NCBI GenBank assembly: GCA_049647585.1
Contig: JBARXY010000004.1
Coordinates: forward strand, 248,001 to 312,000
Direction of reading: 5' to 3'
DNA: 64,000 bases
Source of the DNA: JAGQSZ01 sp049647585
Lineage (GTDB): Bacteria > Actinomycetota > Acidimicrobiia > Acidimicrobiales > Microtrichaceae
Below are positions 34,733 through 44,010 of the stretch, piece after piece; within the stretch, counting starts at the first letter, position 1; each line of letters begins with the position of its first letter. Both the position numbers and the translations under genes were made by a program. The notes below the pieces were generated by a model. It worked only from the letters and a program-made list of their open reading frames with translations. It was not told the DNA's origin and made no database searches.

Positions 34733-36262
34733 GTGATGACGCTTAGCGTTTCCACCATGACCGCTATCGGTGCCGATCCCGAGGCCCTCCTTGATCTGAG
34801 CCGTCGGTTCCGCAGCTTGGGCGTGCAACTCGAAGCCAGCCGCAACGAGCTGGACCGCCATCTTCGCAATTCCGAATGGCAAGGCGCGGACGCAGAGCGG
34901 TTCCGGCGGACCTGGTCACTCCATCACCGCGGCAACCTCCTTCGATCTGCTGAGCTCTGCCGGGTGTCGACCGCAAATCTCGTCAGACAGGTGGACGAGC
35001 AGCACCGGGCTTCGGATGGCTCTGGGAGCGGCAGCGGAATCAGCGGCAGCACGGGCAATGGCGGGGCATCCGGTGCCGGAGATGGAGCTGCCGGGGCTGC
35101 CGGTGTCGGCTCCGGCAGCACTGGCAGGGTTGACACGCCCGCGACTGCTGGCGCCGGATCGCCTGGTGGAAGTTCGGCCTCCAGACCTCGTATTCCCGAT
35201 GCGATCATGACCGTCGAGGCCGGAGCTTCGGTCACTGTCGCCTCGGTACTTCTCGGCCTGACCCACGACATAACGATCGAGAGCTTCCCCGACGGCACCT
35301 CGCTCGTGACGTTCACGAGCCGTGCTCGTGGCGGTGCCAAGGGGTCGGCGGGAGCGTCGATCAATCTCGGCACACAACGGGCCCTGGGAGCCAGCGCATC
35401 GGCTGAAGCGTCGCTGGGTGGCGTACTAAGACGTTCCTACACCGTCGATTCGTCGGACGTCTGGAAGCTGATCGCCGCGGTCGAGCTACAGGACGCGGCA
35501 GAGGGAGTCATCAGCAGCACCCCTCTCGCTGCGGGGAAAACCGCCGTTGGCGCCGCAGCCTCGATCGGAGGATGGCTACTGAGGAAGGTCCCGGCTCCAG
35601 CGAGAAGACTTCTGGACACAGTCGGACCGGGGTTGTTCCGGCCACCCCCGACCTCTACCGAGAAGCTTGTCCAGTTCGTAGCGTCGTCCGACGCGTCACT
35701 CGAATCGGTGCCCATCGTCGGCCCGTCTGCCAACCTCGGTGCCGCGTTCACTATCCGCGCCGGGCGGATAGCTGACGCCTCCGGAGCTGCATCGGTGTTC
35801 GAGGCAGAGGGATCAATCGCCGCCGAGATGCGGGCACGCTTTCTTGGCGAGCGTGATTGGCACGTTGGTGGGTCGGACGGCTCAGGGCCTCCAACCGTGA
35901 GGATTGAGATCCCTGACGCCACAGACGACGGTCGCCCCAGAGGTCCGATGATCCTCACGTCAACGGTGACCACTGGCGACTCGGTCCGGCAGTCCACCAG
36001 CTCGATCGACTTGTCCAAGGTGCTTGGCATGGATGTCGCCGAAACGACGCGTCTTGTGTTCCAGCGTCTTTCTGAAAACGACCTCGGAGGGGCATTCAAC
36101 GAGCTGACCCGGCTCCGAGTGCCAGACAGTGCGATCGTCACAACGGTCGCAACGTTCACCGGAAACAGCTACTCGGGCGGCGTCGGAGGAGAGGCCGGCG
36201 GTGGCCTGAGCCTGGGAGTGGACTTCGACGGTGGAATTGGCCGCCTGGTGCGCACGAACTGA
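34733..36262 (+). CDS. WXG100-like N-terminal domain protein with Gly/Ser linker and long unknown C-terminus
   Basis: About 509 residues. Residues 10-95 look like a WXG100 helical hairpin: SEWQGADAERFRRTW carries the W-x-G turn between two helices, and VRQVDEQHRAS closes the second. A Gly/Ser/Ala linker follows (about 96-150), then an unfamiliar domain of about 350 residues with repeated acidic and beta-type segments (GASVTVASVLLGLTHDITIE, SAGASINLGTQRALGASASA) and a Gly-rich end (GGVGGEAGGGLSLGVDFDGG). This architecture fits a type VII-secreted effector or substrate. No immunity gene or ESX component is adjacent. The start could be 34733 or ATG 34757; neither has a clear ribosome binding site. 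Confidence 0.65.
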   Translation: MMTLSVSTMTAIGADPEALLDLSRRFRSLGVQLEASRNELDRHLRNSEWQGADAERFRRTWSLHHRGNLLRSAELCRVSTANLVRQVDEQHRASDGSGSGSGISGSTGNGGASGAGDGAAGAAGVGSGSTGRVDTPATAGAGSPGGSSASRPRIPDAIMTVEAGASVTVASVLLGLTHDITIESFPDGTSLVTFTSRARGGAKGSAGASINLGTQRALGASASAEASLGGVLRRSYTVDSSDVWKLIAAVELQDAAEGVISSTPLAAGKTAVGAAASIGGWLLRKVPAPARRLLDTVGPGLFRPPPTSTEKLVQFVASSDASLESVPIVGPSANLGAAFTIRAGRIADASGAASVFEAEGSIAAEMRARFLGERDWHVGGSDGSGPPTVRIEIPDATDDGRPRGPMILTSTVTTGDSVRQSTSSIDLSKVLGMDVAETTRLVFQRLSENDLGGAFNELTRLRVPDSAIVTTVATFTGNSYSGGVGGEAGGGLSLGVDFDGGIGRLVRTN

Positions 36263-36274
36263 CGCCGAAGACCG

Positions 36275-36997
36275 TCAGGCGAAAAGAACTCTCGTTGCCT
36301 GCTCCAACTTGGGAAGAACGGACTCGTCGGACTCGACACCGGTGATCCACGCGATGAGTGCCGCCAGCCAGATATCGCTCAGCAACTCGATGGGGACGAG
36401 GTACCGCTCCTCTACCAGGACATCGGGTTGCACCTCTTCTGCCCCTCCCGATTCGACGGACCGCTGGTTCGAGTTCGAGCTGGCACGATCAGCTCTGGCC
36501 AGTTCGAGTTCTGCCTCATCCAAACCTGCGGCACGGACTTCGGCGTCATCCAGCGTTGCGTGGTCGACCATCAGGGCGTCACTGATGATGCGCCTCATCA
36601 ACTCGGTGGTCTCCTTGACCGCCGGGGCAATATCGGTGTTTCCCGAAACCAACGCCCTGATCGTGGCAATCGTCGCAAGCGGTCGACGCTGCAACGCCCG
36701 GTTGGCGCGCCGCAACACGTCGATGACCCGCTCGACAGGCTCGTCACCTTGGGGTGGCTTGACTGCGAGCCGATCGGCAAGAACCTCGATCTCGGCGATC
36801 ATCATCGAGACAAGCAGGTACTCCTTGGACGGGAAATATCTGTAGAGGGTCCCCAATGCCACGTCCGCCTGCTGGGCGACCTCGCGCATCTGGACCGCGT
36901 CCCAGCCGCCCTCGGTGGCCAACCCGCCCGCTGCTACGAGTATGCGGGTGCGTCGCTCAAGCTGGGGCCGTGTCAGCGATGTCGAGCGTGGCGGCAC
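36275..36997 (-). CDS. TetR-family transcriptional regulator
   Basis: A 240-residue regulator with the TetR helix-turn-helix: RRTRILVAAGGLATEGGWDA, QMREVAQQADVALGTLYRYF, then PSKEYLLVSMM. The C-terminal ligand domain is not diagnostic. Start GTG at 36997. It follows the ThDP-like gene (37055) by 57 bp on the same strand, so it may be co-transcribed with it. It overlaps nothing and converges on the WXG protein gene with 12 bases between the stops. Its ligand and targets are unknown; actinobacterial TetR regulators of this size often control lipid or steroid catabolism. Confidence 0.87.
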   Translation of the reverse strand: MPPRSTSLTRPQLERRTRILVAAGGLATEGGWDAVQMREVAQQADVALGTLYRYFPSKEYLLVSMMIAEIEVLADRLAVKPPQGDEPVERVIDVLRRANRALQRRPLATIATIRALVSGNTDIAPAVKETTELMRRIISDALMVDHATLDDAEVRAAGLDEAELELARADRASSNSNQRSVESGGAEEVQPDVLVEERYLVPIELLSDIWLAALIAWITGVESDESVLPKLEQATRVLFA

Positions 36998-37054
36998 AGT
37001 GGTCCAATCTGTCGTGCTCCGGTCTCGCCGAGCTTACGAGAACACATCCCAGTT

Positions 37055-38371
37055 TTACGCGTCTGACGGAGGTGGCCAGGCGATCAGTTGACCAGCGACC
37101 GCCTCGAGCGCCTCGACATCCTCGACATCGACGGGTACCTCATCGATTCTTACCGTCCGGGTTTCGAGTGCAGACGCGAGCATTTCGACGTGGGATGTCG
37201 ACTTCTCAAGTTGTCCGCCAGGACCCCACAGCTGAAGCGCGACCGGCAGCCCCATCGCCTCGGCCAACTCAAGTACCGCGGCTGAGGTTTCGTCGATGCC
37301 ATCAGGACCGTCGATCTGATCAGAGACCGCCAGGCACGGACGCTTCTCAATAGCGCAGACAAACGCTGCCGCCGCAGCGAATCCGGCGATGAAGGTCGCC
37401 GGGACACAGACGCTCCCGGGGAACGAGGTGGGCAGTGTGCGGGCGATCCAGAAGCCAGCAGCACCCGGGTCGGCGACGACTATCCCGCGGTCTGGCAGCG
37501 CCCCCGAAAGGTGCAACGCCGCCCGCGGGCCGGTCAGTGGCACCGACTCCGACTCGTACATCGGAGTCACCACGGAGGAGATCGCGTCGTACAGAGGTGG
37601 CCTTGTCGGCAGGTCCCGCGAGGGAGTCCAACCCGAGGTGAGCGCGCCCAGATGCGTCGGCGGAACCTCCTGGATCAAGAGGTTGCCGAACGAGTCGAGC
37701 GGAGTTTCATCCGGATCCACACCGCTCAGGACCAACACGTCGGCCGAGGTCAACCCGGCCAGTTCCATGTCGCGTTCCTGGAGCCCAACGGTGCCGAAGT
37801 GGAACGGGCTGTCCCAGCGCTCGACTCCCTTGGCGCCCCAGGTGTTGAGCACCCCGAAGCCCGATGTCCTGGCCAACGCCTGAAGACCTTCGACCGAACC
37901 GGACCTGACGACCCCGGGACCAACGACAACGATGATGTTCAACGACGCCATCGACGGGTCGAGGGTCATGACCGGGCGACGCACCGGCTCTCGTGATGCG
38001 AGTTCGGGTGACACCATCTGGTCGAGATCCAGATCCAGATGCAACGCGAGTGTCCCGGGCAGGACCATCCCCGGCGGGTCTGACAGTGCGTCGAAGAGTT
38101 CGTCCACCGAGGTAATGGTCTGCAGCGGCGCAACTCCGCCCGGACACGACGACAGGTGCAGAATTGGCCCATCGAGTAACGCTGCTCCGAGTCGACCACT
38201 CCCGTCCCAGTGCCCGATCCGCCCGTCGGCGTCAGCGAGCAATACCGCTATGTCGGGGTCCTCCACCTCGATGTGGTCGAGCCCGCCCAGGGCAGAGCCA
38301 TAGACCCGGGCCACCCCGAGCGCCCGAAGCCGTGCCTCCAGAAGTGCGGCGATACTCGTCGAATCACTCAA
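37055..38371 (-). CDS. Thiamine-diphosphate-enzyme-like protein, shortened and degenerate
   Basis: A 438-residue protein with the look of an acetolactate-synthase-type enzyme: an N-terminal part (LLEARLRALGVARVYGSALG), a central part with IIVVVGPGVVRSGSVEGLQA and LTSADVLVLSGVDPDETP, and a C-terminal part with VVADPGAAGFWIARTLPTSF. Real ThDP enzymes are 540-600 residues and have a GDG-x(20-30)-N magnesium/ThDP motif after a glycine-rich segment. Here the corresponding site reads AVSDQIDGPDG and the N-terminal domain is shortened. It probably does not bind ThDP in the normal way. Start is TTG at 38371. It precedes the TetR gene at 36275 on the same strand. Confidence 0.6.
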   Translation of the reverse strand: MSDSTSIAALLEARLRALGVARVYGSALGGLDHIEVEDPDIAVLLADADGRIGHWDGSGRLGAALLDGPILHLSSCPGGVAPLQTITSVDELFDALSDPPGMVLPGTLALHLDLDLDQMVSPELASREPVRRPVMTLDPSMASLNIIVVVGPGVVRSGSVEGLQALARTSGFGVLNTWGAKGVERWDSPFHFGTVGLQERDMELAGLTSADVLVLSGVDPDETPLDSFGNLLIQEVPPTHLGALTSGWTPSRDLPTRPPLYDAISSVVTPMYESESVPLTGPRAALHLSGALPDRGIVVADPGAAGFWIARTLPTSFPGSVCVPATFIAGFAAAAAFVCAIEKRPCLAVSDQIDGPDGIDETSAAVLELAEAMGLPVALQLWGPGGQLEKSTSHVEMLASALETRTVRIDEVPVDVEDVEALEAVAGQLIAWPPPSDA

Positions 38372-38414
38372 CGTTTGCTCCGATCACTGACTTTCCCAAC
38401 ACTGGGATCTCGAT

Positions 38415-39275
38415 TCACTGGAGGTCCTGATTGTCTACCGGGACGAGCATGTCGAGCGCCGTTTCGACCGCACCCACGAGTTGGGGCTCAAGATCGGCGA
38501 AACTGTTGACCGCCGAGAGAACCCTGCGCCAACCGTCGTGAATGGTTCCCCATCCAAGGCGACTGCAGATTCCGGCCTTCCACTCCTCACCCCGAGGCAC
38601 CTCCGGCCATGACTCGATTCCCATCGACCGAGGGCGTACGCATTGCCAGATGTCGACGAACGGATGACCGACGATCAGGGCATTCGGGTCGGTGACCTTC
38701 TCTGCGATCCGTGTCTCCTTGGAGCCCGGCACCAGATGGTCGACCAGGATTGCCAGACGACGATCCGCCCGGGGTTGAAACTCGGCAACCGCCGTGACCA
38801 GATCATCGATGCCCCGCATCGGCTCGACGACGATTCCGAGTTCTCGAAGCTCGTCACCCCAGACCCGTTCCATGAACCGCGCGTCGTGGTCGCCTTCAAC
38901 CCAGAACCTCGATGCCTGGGCGACGCGGGCAGCACTTTCGGTGGCAACTACCCCACCGGCGGCCGATAGACGGGTGCCGACGCCGTCGGACTTCTCGGGC
39001 CTGGGTGGCCGAACCAGGACCACCGTCTCACCCTGATGGGCGAACGATCCAGGATGATTCTCAAATGTGTGCAGCCCACCCCGGGAGTCCTTGAGTACGG
39101 CGAGTTGATCCGTGAACTTGGCCAGCGTGCCGCGGATACCGGTGGGGCGGTGAAGGAGGGCGATGTCCGGAGTCGCAGGGAGGGACCGGTAGGTGTCCGC
39201 CAGGCGTCGAGCACCTCCGACACCCCCGGAACTGCGGTCGGCGAGGATGTCGTCGTAGGGATCTGAAGACTCCAT
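38415..39275 (-). CDS. DUF3097 family protein
   Basis: A 286-residue protein resembling the actinobacterial DUF3097 family. Recognisable parts are FWVEGDHDARFMERVWGDEL, LAILVDHLVPGSKETRIA and LIVGHPFVDIWQCVRP with SWPEVPRGEEWKAG. Function is unknown; the sequence has a nucleic-acid or Toprim-like feel (EGDHDA, LVDHLV), which is only an impression. ATG 39275 follows ACAGGAGGGAA. It lies between the SDR gene (39312) and the ThDP-like gene, all on the minus strand with gaps of about 40 bp, so these three may share a transcript. Confidence 0.85.
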   Translation of the reverse strand: MESSDPYDDILADRSSGGVGGARRLADTYRSLPATPDIALLHRPTGIRGTLAKFTDQLAVLKDSRGGLHTFENHPGSFAHQGETVVLVRPPRPEKSDGVGTRLSAAGGVVATESAARVAQASRFWVEGDHDARFMERVWGDELRELGIVVEPMRGIDDLVTAVAEFQPRADRRLAILVDHLVPGSKETRIAEKVTDPNALIVGHPFVDIWQCVRPRSMGIESWPEVPRGEEWKAGICSRLGWGTIHDGWRRVLSAVNSFADLEPQLVGAVETALDMLVPVDNQDLQ

Positions 39276-39311
39276 TTCCCTCCTGTCGGACGAACTTCGG
39301 CAGACCCCGGT

Positions 39312-40226
39312 CTAGTACCGCAGACCCGGCGTCCGGGTGAAGAACACGTCGGTCGCCAACTGCTGACCGAGCTTGGTTGCATCCCAGCGCTTCGAATTGT
39401 TGTTGATGGTGGGTCCGTCCGCCCAGCCCTTCATCAGGATGATGTTCTCCGCAACGGCGCGAATGATCTGACCTGTCACATGGTCGGCCTCGTCCGAGGC
39501 GAGCCAGGCGACCAGCGGTGACGACACCGACGGGTCCATCCTGTTCCACTCACCGTCGGGGACGTCGTCCGCTTCGATGACCGCAGGGGCATTGGGCATG
39601 GTGCCGGTGATGCGGGTTGCCGCAGCCGGTCCGACGGCGTTGACGGTCACGCCCATCTTGAAGAGTTCGAGGCTGAGGGTCTGGGTGAGGCTCGCGATTG
39701 CGGCCTTCGCCGGCGCATAGTTCGACTGTCCGAAGTTTCCGGTAAGCCCGGCGCCCGAAACCGTGTTGATGATTCGACCGTTGACCTTCTGGCCGGACTC
39801 CTTGTTGAGTGCACGCCAGTGGACCGCCGCATGCTTGCAAGGCGCCCAGGTCCCACGCAGGTGGACCTTGATCACGGCATCGAAGTCGTCGGCAGACATG
39901 TTGAAGATCGAATTGTCACGCACGATTCCGGCGTTGTTGACCAGAATGTCGAGGCGACCGAAGGTGTCGACCGCCTGGGTGATCATCTCACCCGCCGCGT
40001 CGAAGTCCGACACGTCGGCATAGTTGGAGACTGCCTCTCCACCGCGGCCCTTGATGATGTCGACGGTCAGGTCCGCGTCGCGACCCTGTCCTTCGCCCTT
40101 GACCGAGCCGCCGAGATCGTTGATGACGACCTTCGCGCCCTGCTTGGCCAGCTCGAGCGCGTGGCCGCGACCAATCCCGTGTCCAGCTCCGGTGACGATG
40201 GCAACCTTGCCGTCGAGCATGCCCAT
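39312..40226 (-). CDS. Short-chain dehydrogenase/reductase, MFE-2/3-hydroxyacyl-CoA dehydrogenase-like
   Basis: A 304-residue SDR from ATG 40226, preceded by GGAGGAAACACGTC. Cofactor motif VTGAGHGIGRGHALELAKQG, then NDLGGSVKGEGQGRDADLTV (typical of the dehydrogenase domain of peroxisomal multifunctional enzyme type 2), LVNNAG, and the catalytic Tyr-Lys in SNYAPAKAA. It would oxidise a 3-hydroxyacyl-CoA or sterol-like substrate with NAD. A palindromic operator-like site lies 47 bp upstream (40273), so the gene is likely repressor-controlled together with two other units in this window. The longer start at 40253 is disfavoured. Confidence 0.88.
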   Translation of the reverse strand: MGMLDGKVAIVTGAGHGIGRGHALELAKQGAKVVINDLGGSVKGEGQGRDADLTVDIIKGRGGEAVSNYADVSDFDAAGEMITQAVDTFGRLDILVNNAGIVRDNSIFNMSADDFDAVIKVHLRGTWAPCKHAAVHWRALNKESGQKVNGRIINTVSGAGLTGNFGQSNYAPAKAAIASLTQTLSLELFKMGVTVNAVGPAAATRITGTMPNAPAVIEADDVPDGEWNRMDPSVSSPLVAWLASDEADHVTGQIIRAVAENIILMKGWADGPTINNNSKRWDATKLGQQLATDVFFTRTPGLRY

Positions 40227-40272
40227 GACGTGTTTCCTCCAAGCGGCAACCACCCAGAGGCGTCACCTACGT

Positions 40273-40291
40273 ATCTGACAGGTCGTCAGAT
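40273..40291. promoter_or_regulatory. Palindromic operator candidate ATCTGAC-N5-GTCAGAT
   Basis: Perfect 7-bp arms around AGGTC, centred about 56 bp upstream of the SDR start at 40226. The inner core TCTGAC-N5-GTCAG also occurs at 50341 and 61760, each in front of a transcription unit. The size and symmetry suit a TetR-type dimer. The rest of the gap to 40419 holds nothing recognisable. Confidence 0.7.
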
Positions 40292-40419
40292 CCTAGAGGG
40301 CGCCAGTATTCGCTGACGAAACCGGTCCGGATCCGGACCAGTCGGTGCGGTGGACCCGCGGTACGGTCGCCGCAAACTACGGCCGTGCTGATACTGAAGT
40401 GCCGCAGAGCAGTCGGAAT

Positions 40420-41223
40420 TCAGACCGCCGTGCCCTCGGCTTCCTGCTCCCCTGTCTGGAACTCATCGCCGCCGGTCGCGAACCTCCAGACGATGGCACC
40501 CACGGCGCCGCCGACAACCGGGGCCACGATGAACAGCCAGATCTGACTCAGCGCCGTCCCGCCCTCGAACAGCGCCGGGCCAAGTGAACGGGCCGGGTTG
40601 ACGCTGGTGTTGGTCACCGGGATGCTGATCAGGTGAATCAGGGTGAGCATCAGCCCGATGCCAATGGCCGCCTGCGCCTTCGCGGCTGCCTTGGTTGTGA
40701 CTCCCAGGATCACGATCACGAACATTGCCGTCAACACGACCTCTGATATCGCTGCGCCGGGAAGGTCGTAGAAGAGGCGTCCGTTGTGCTGGCCGAAGGC
40801 GTTCGAGGCGAAGGCTCCCTGGCCTCGCTCAAAGCCACCGGGGCGGTTCGCCTGGATGGCCCACAGGACTCCGACGGCGCAGATTGAGCCGACGCACTGG
40901 GTGACGACGTAGGCGGGCAGGTCCTTCCACGGGAAACGGCCTGCCGTTGCCAGTCCGACCGAGACCGCGGGGTTGAAGTGTCCTCCCGAGACGTGTCCGA
41001 ATGCGTAGACGCCACAGAGCACCGTCAGGCCGAACGCCAGCGCCACACCCAGGTAGCCGATCCCGAAATTCGAGATGGTCGTGACGCCGATGTCGACACC
41101 GCCGATGCCGACCTTGCCTTCAGCGGGAGCGAGAGCCCGAGCGGCAAAGATCGCTGAGCCGCAGCCCCCGAAAACCAGTAGGAAGGTGCCGAGGAACTCG
41201 GCGCCGAGTTTGCGAGCAAGCAT
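40420..41223 (-). CDS. Aquaporin (MIP family, AqpZ-like)
   Basis: A protein of 267 residues from ATG 41223 (MLARKLGAEFLGTFLLVFGG). Both pore motifs are present: GGHFNPAVS (NPA) in the first half and TNTSVNPARSLGPA (NPAR) in the second. Six membrane helices are visible. It conducts water, perhaps small solutes; the AqpZ-like second NPA with Arg suggests a water channel. The frame extends upstream to 41310 without a ribosome binding site, so I used the internal ATG. It is alone, divergent to nothing, and followed by a 192-bp gap holding the operator candidate at 40273. Confidence 0.92.
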   Translation of the reverse strand: MLARKLGAEFLGTFLLVFGGCGSAIFAARALAPAEGKVGIGGVDIGVTTISNFGIGYLGVALAFGLTVLCGVYAFGHVSGGHFNPAVSVGLATAGRFPWKDLPAYVVTQCVGSICAVGVLWAIQANRPGGFERGQGAFASNAFGQHNGRLFYDLPGAAISEVVLTAMFVIVILGVTTKAAAKAQAAIGIGLMLTLIHLISIPVTNTSVNPARSLGPALFEGGTALSQIWLFIVAPVVGGAVGAIVWRFATGGDEFQTGEQEAEGTAV

Positions 41224-41403
41224 GTGTCGTCTCCCTACGTTCCGGCCGAAACCCGTCGAACTGCCGTAGGCAGAACAAGCGAACGCCAACCTGATGAATC
41301 GAGGAATCACCGCGTTACGGGAGCCCCGGGCACACAGTAGCTAGACCCTGCCGCCACGTGACGGACGAATCGCAGAAATCCGCAGGCTGACCCGCGAGCG
41401 AGC

Positions 41404-43047
41404 TCAGCCGAGCTTGGATGAACCTTTGAACTCGTCGCGGAGCACGTGCTTGAGAATCTTTCCGGATTGGTTCCGCGGTAGAAGGTCGACGAATTCGACC
41501 TGCTCGGGAAGCTTCTGGACCATCAACCCTTGATCCCGCAAATATACGATCACGTCGTCGAAGGTGACCTTGTCGTCGCCTTCGGCCACTTGGATCACGG
41601 CGCAGACACGTTCACCCGAGTCGCTGTCAGGCAAGCCGATGACCGCCACATCGACCACCAGCTCATGCCCGTTGAGCAGGTCCTCGACCTCCTTGGCCGA
41701 GACGTTCTCGCCCTTACGGATGATGACATCCTTGAGCCGGCCCGTGATGATGACGTTGCCGCGCTCGTCCATCCGACCCAGGTCGCCAGTGCGGAAGAAA
41801 CCGTCGTCATCGAAGGCCTCGGCGTCCAGAGCCGGGTCGACATAGCCCAACATCATCTGCGGCGCACGGACTCTGAGCTCACCGTCGTTATTTCCGGTGA
41901 CGATCGTCCCGTCATGTGCGACGAAGCGGATCTCGACCCCATGGAGTGGTTTGCCCTCGCTGGTTGCGAGTTCTTCGTCGGCGTCGCTCAGGTCAGCCAT
42001 GGTGAGAATGGGCGCCTCGGTCATTCCGTAGCCCGACATCACCGGGGCGTCGAAGAGCGCACGGACGTCCTCGACCAGGCTCGGCGGCTTGGGAGCTCCA
42101 CCGCCCGGGAAGGCACGCACGTCGGCGAAGATCGGGTGCAGAGACTTGCGTTGTTCGGCGACGTACGCGTTGTGGAAGGCGGTTCCGGATCCGGCCAGGG
42201 TCACTCCCTCCCGGGAGAGGACCTCGGTTGTCTCCACGGCGTTGAACGACTCGGTGAGGATGTTCGAACAACCCGACTGAAGGCTCGCGAACAGCCACAC
42301 CAGACCACCGATATGGCTGAGCGGAAACACCAGCGCATTGCGGTCGCGTTGGATCAGGCCCAGGCGCTGTGACATCCCGCGCGCTGCGGCAGCCAGCGTT
42401 GCGTCGGTGTGCATCGCACCTTTGGGAGCTGCGGTCGTGCCCGAGGTGTAGAAGATCCAATTGGCTCTGCTGCGCCCGGTACTGAGGTCGCCTAGTTCGG
42501 TATCGAGGGCTCCGACCTGTCCCGGCTCGGAGTCCGGATCTCCGATGGTTGGGACCCAGGTGTCGAAGTCTTCGGGGTCCTCTGCTGTGGGCGGCTCGGG
42601 GAGAACGTTCGGGTCCCCTTGAGGAAGCGCTCTGTCGCTGACCAGAACTCTCAGGTCCCCGTTGTCGAGCGCAACGTCTCTGGCGAGTTCCTCGTAGTCG
42701 AAGCCCCGCCAGACGGGCGGAACCACGAGCAACTTCGTCGCGGCCTCCTTGGTGATGTGGCTCAACTCACGATCGCGGTAGATCGGCAGAATCGGGTTCT
42801 GCACTGCGCCGAGACGGCTGAGAGCAGCAACGAGAACCATCGACTCGATCCACGTGGGCAGCTGCCAGGACACCACGTCGCCGACACGGATTCCCGCAAG
42901 CGCGAGGCCAGCCGCTGCGAGTTCGGCCTCGGTCCAATACTCGGCGAAGGTAAGGGTCCTCATGTCCTCATCGACTGCCATGAGGGCGTCCGGAGTCGCG
43001 TCGACACGCTTCTCCAGAAGTTCCCAAAACGTTCGACCTTGCAACAT
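41404..43047 (-). CDS. Acyl-CoA synthetase / AMP-dependent ligase
   Basis: A 547-residue adenylate-forming enzyme. Motifs: WIFYTSGTTAAPKGAMHTDA, MSGYGMTEAP, FFRTGDLGRMDERG, ITGRLKDVIIRKGENVSAKEVE and NQSGKILKHVLR with the catalytic Lys. It is a general acid:CoA ligase of the cyclohexanecarboxylate or fatty acid type. ATG 43047 (MLQGRTFWELLEKRV). No coupled neighbour is present; the gap to the aquaporin gene (41224-41403) holds no recognisable element. Confidence 0.9.
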   Translation of the reverse strand: MLQGRTFWELLEKRVDATPDALMAVDEDMRTLTFAEYWTEAELAAAGLALAGIRVGDVVSWQLPTWIESMVLVAALSRLGAVQNPILPIYRDRELSHITKEAATKLLVVPPVWRGFDYEELARDVALDNGDLRVLVSDRALPQGDPNVLPEPPTAEDPEDFDTWVPTIGDPDSEPGQVGALDTELGDLSTGRSRANWIFYTSGTTAAPKGAMHTDATLAAAARGMSQRLGLIQRDRNALVFPLSHIGGLVWLFASLQSGCSNILTESFNAVETTEVLSREGVTLAGSGTAFHNAYVAEQRKSLHPIFADVRAFPGGGAPKPPSLVEDVRALFDAPVMSGYGMTEAPILTMADLSDADEELATSEGKPLHGVEIRFVAHDGTIVTGNNDGELRVRAPQMMLGYVDPALDAEAFDDDGFFRTGDLGRMDERGNVIITGRLKDVIIRKGENVSAKEVEDLLNGHELVVDVAVIGLPDSDSGERVCAVIQVAEGDDKVTFDDVIVYLRDQGLMVQKLPEQVEFVDLLPRNQSGKILKHVLRDEFKGSSKLG

Positions 43048-43205
43048 CTACTTACGCCCCGTGGATTGCCCGACGAAACCCAGATCGGGCTTCTCGACAT
43101 TCCACACTAGGTCCCAGAGGCAATGGCGGTCGGCGAACTGCGACTACAACCGGAGCATCACTCCAGAGGACGGGATCGGGCCGAATGGCAACCGGACGTC
43201 AAAGC

Positions 43206-44009
43206 TCAGTTCAACTTCATGTCCGGCAGCTTCGTGCTGGTCGGCAGGACCGTCACCGATCGGCTCCCGACCGGTGACTCGAGTGGAATGGTCAACTCCC
43301 TCGGCTCGGCGGAATTGTCGCAGCCGACCGCATTGGCAGGCACGAGGACGACCGCTGCGACGGTCACCATGCGGTCCGTTTCAGAGACGCTCACCTGGGC
43401 CAGCGATTCGCGACTCGACCTGGCGCAACTGACCCAGACGGTAATCGATGAGCCCTTCGCGGGAACCTTCGTCTTCATCGGAGGAACCAGCGCCTGTGGG
43501 CTGTCTCCCAATCGATCCTCTGAAATCCGGAACGAAAGCGATATGGATCCATCCTTGCGCAGCACTTCCCGGACCCCCGTAGGTGCGGGTTGCCCACCGG
43601 GGTAAGTGACTGGAGTCGTTGCGTCCTGCGAGAAATCCCCGGTGCCGTCACCGGGTGAAGCGCTCTCACCGGACCCACCGGTCGCCGGCTTGCCAGAACC
43701 TGTCGCACTGGAGTCGCTGTCTGGGTCGGTCGTGTCTGGCACTGCCACCGTCTCACCAGCCTTGCCCGGACGCTCAGAGACCTTGGCGGCCGTCGAACTA
43801 TCGGCTCCCGCGTCGTCCTCCCAATAGGGGGACTTGGCGGGCTTGGTGTCCCCGGCCGGGCTTCCGACCATCAAGAGGAAGGCGATCCCCAGTACCGCCA
43901 GCGCGAGAAAGCCAGCGACAAAGGTCCAGATGCTAAGGCCTTCACGATTGGTCGACACGAGGGTCAAGGGTGGCTGAATCGGACCAGATTCGCAACGTCC
44001 GAGCGCCAT
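43206..44009 (-). CDS. Single-pass membrane protein with Asp/Ser/Gly-rich stalk, unknown function
   Basis: From ATG 44009 the protein is 267 residues with one membrane segment (about residues 25-48, SIWTFVAGFLALAVLGIAFL), a low-complexity stalk rich in Asp, Ser, Thr and Gly (about 60-130), and a beta-type C-terminal domain with two Cys (WVSCARSS and AVGCDN). No family recognised. The true start is uncertain: GTG 43958 gives a shorter cytoplasmic part, and ATG 44027 would lie inside the tandem repeat. Topology is probably N-in, C-out. Confidence 0.6.
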   Translation of the reverse strand: MALGRCESGPIQPPLTLVSTNREGLSIWTFVAGFLALAVLGIAFLLMVGSPAGDTKPAKSPYWEDDAGADSSTAAKVSERPGKAGETVAVPDTTDPDSDSSATGSGKPATGGSGESASPGDGTGDFSQDATTPVTYPGGQPAPTGVREVLRKDGSISLSFRISEDRLGDSPQALVPPMKTKVPAKGSSITVWVSCARSSRESLAQVSVSETDRMVTVAAVVLVPANAVGCDNSAEPRELTIPLESPVGSRSVTVLPTSTKLPDMKLN

Positions 44010-44010
44010 C

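Noticed and set aside
36275..36997. Source of the TCTGAC-N5-GTCAGA binding activity
   Set aside because: No copy of the dyad lies near this TetR gene, whereas one lies directly next to the tetR at 61880.
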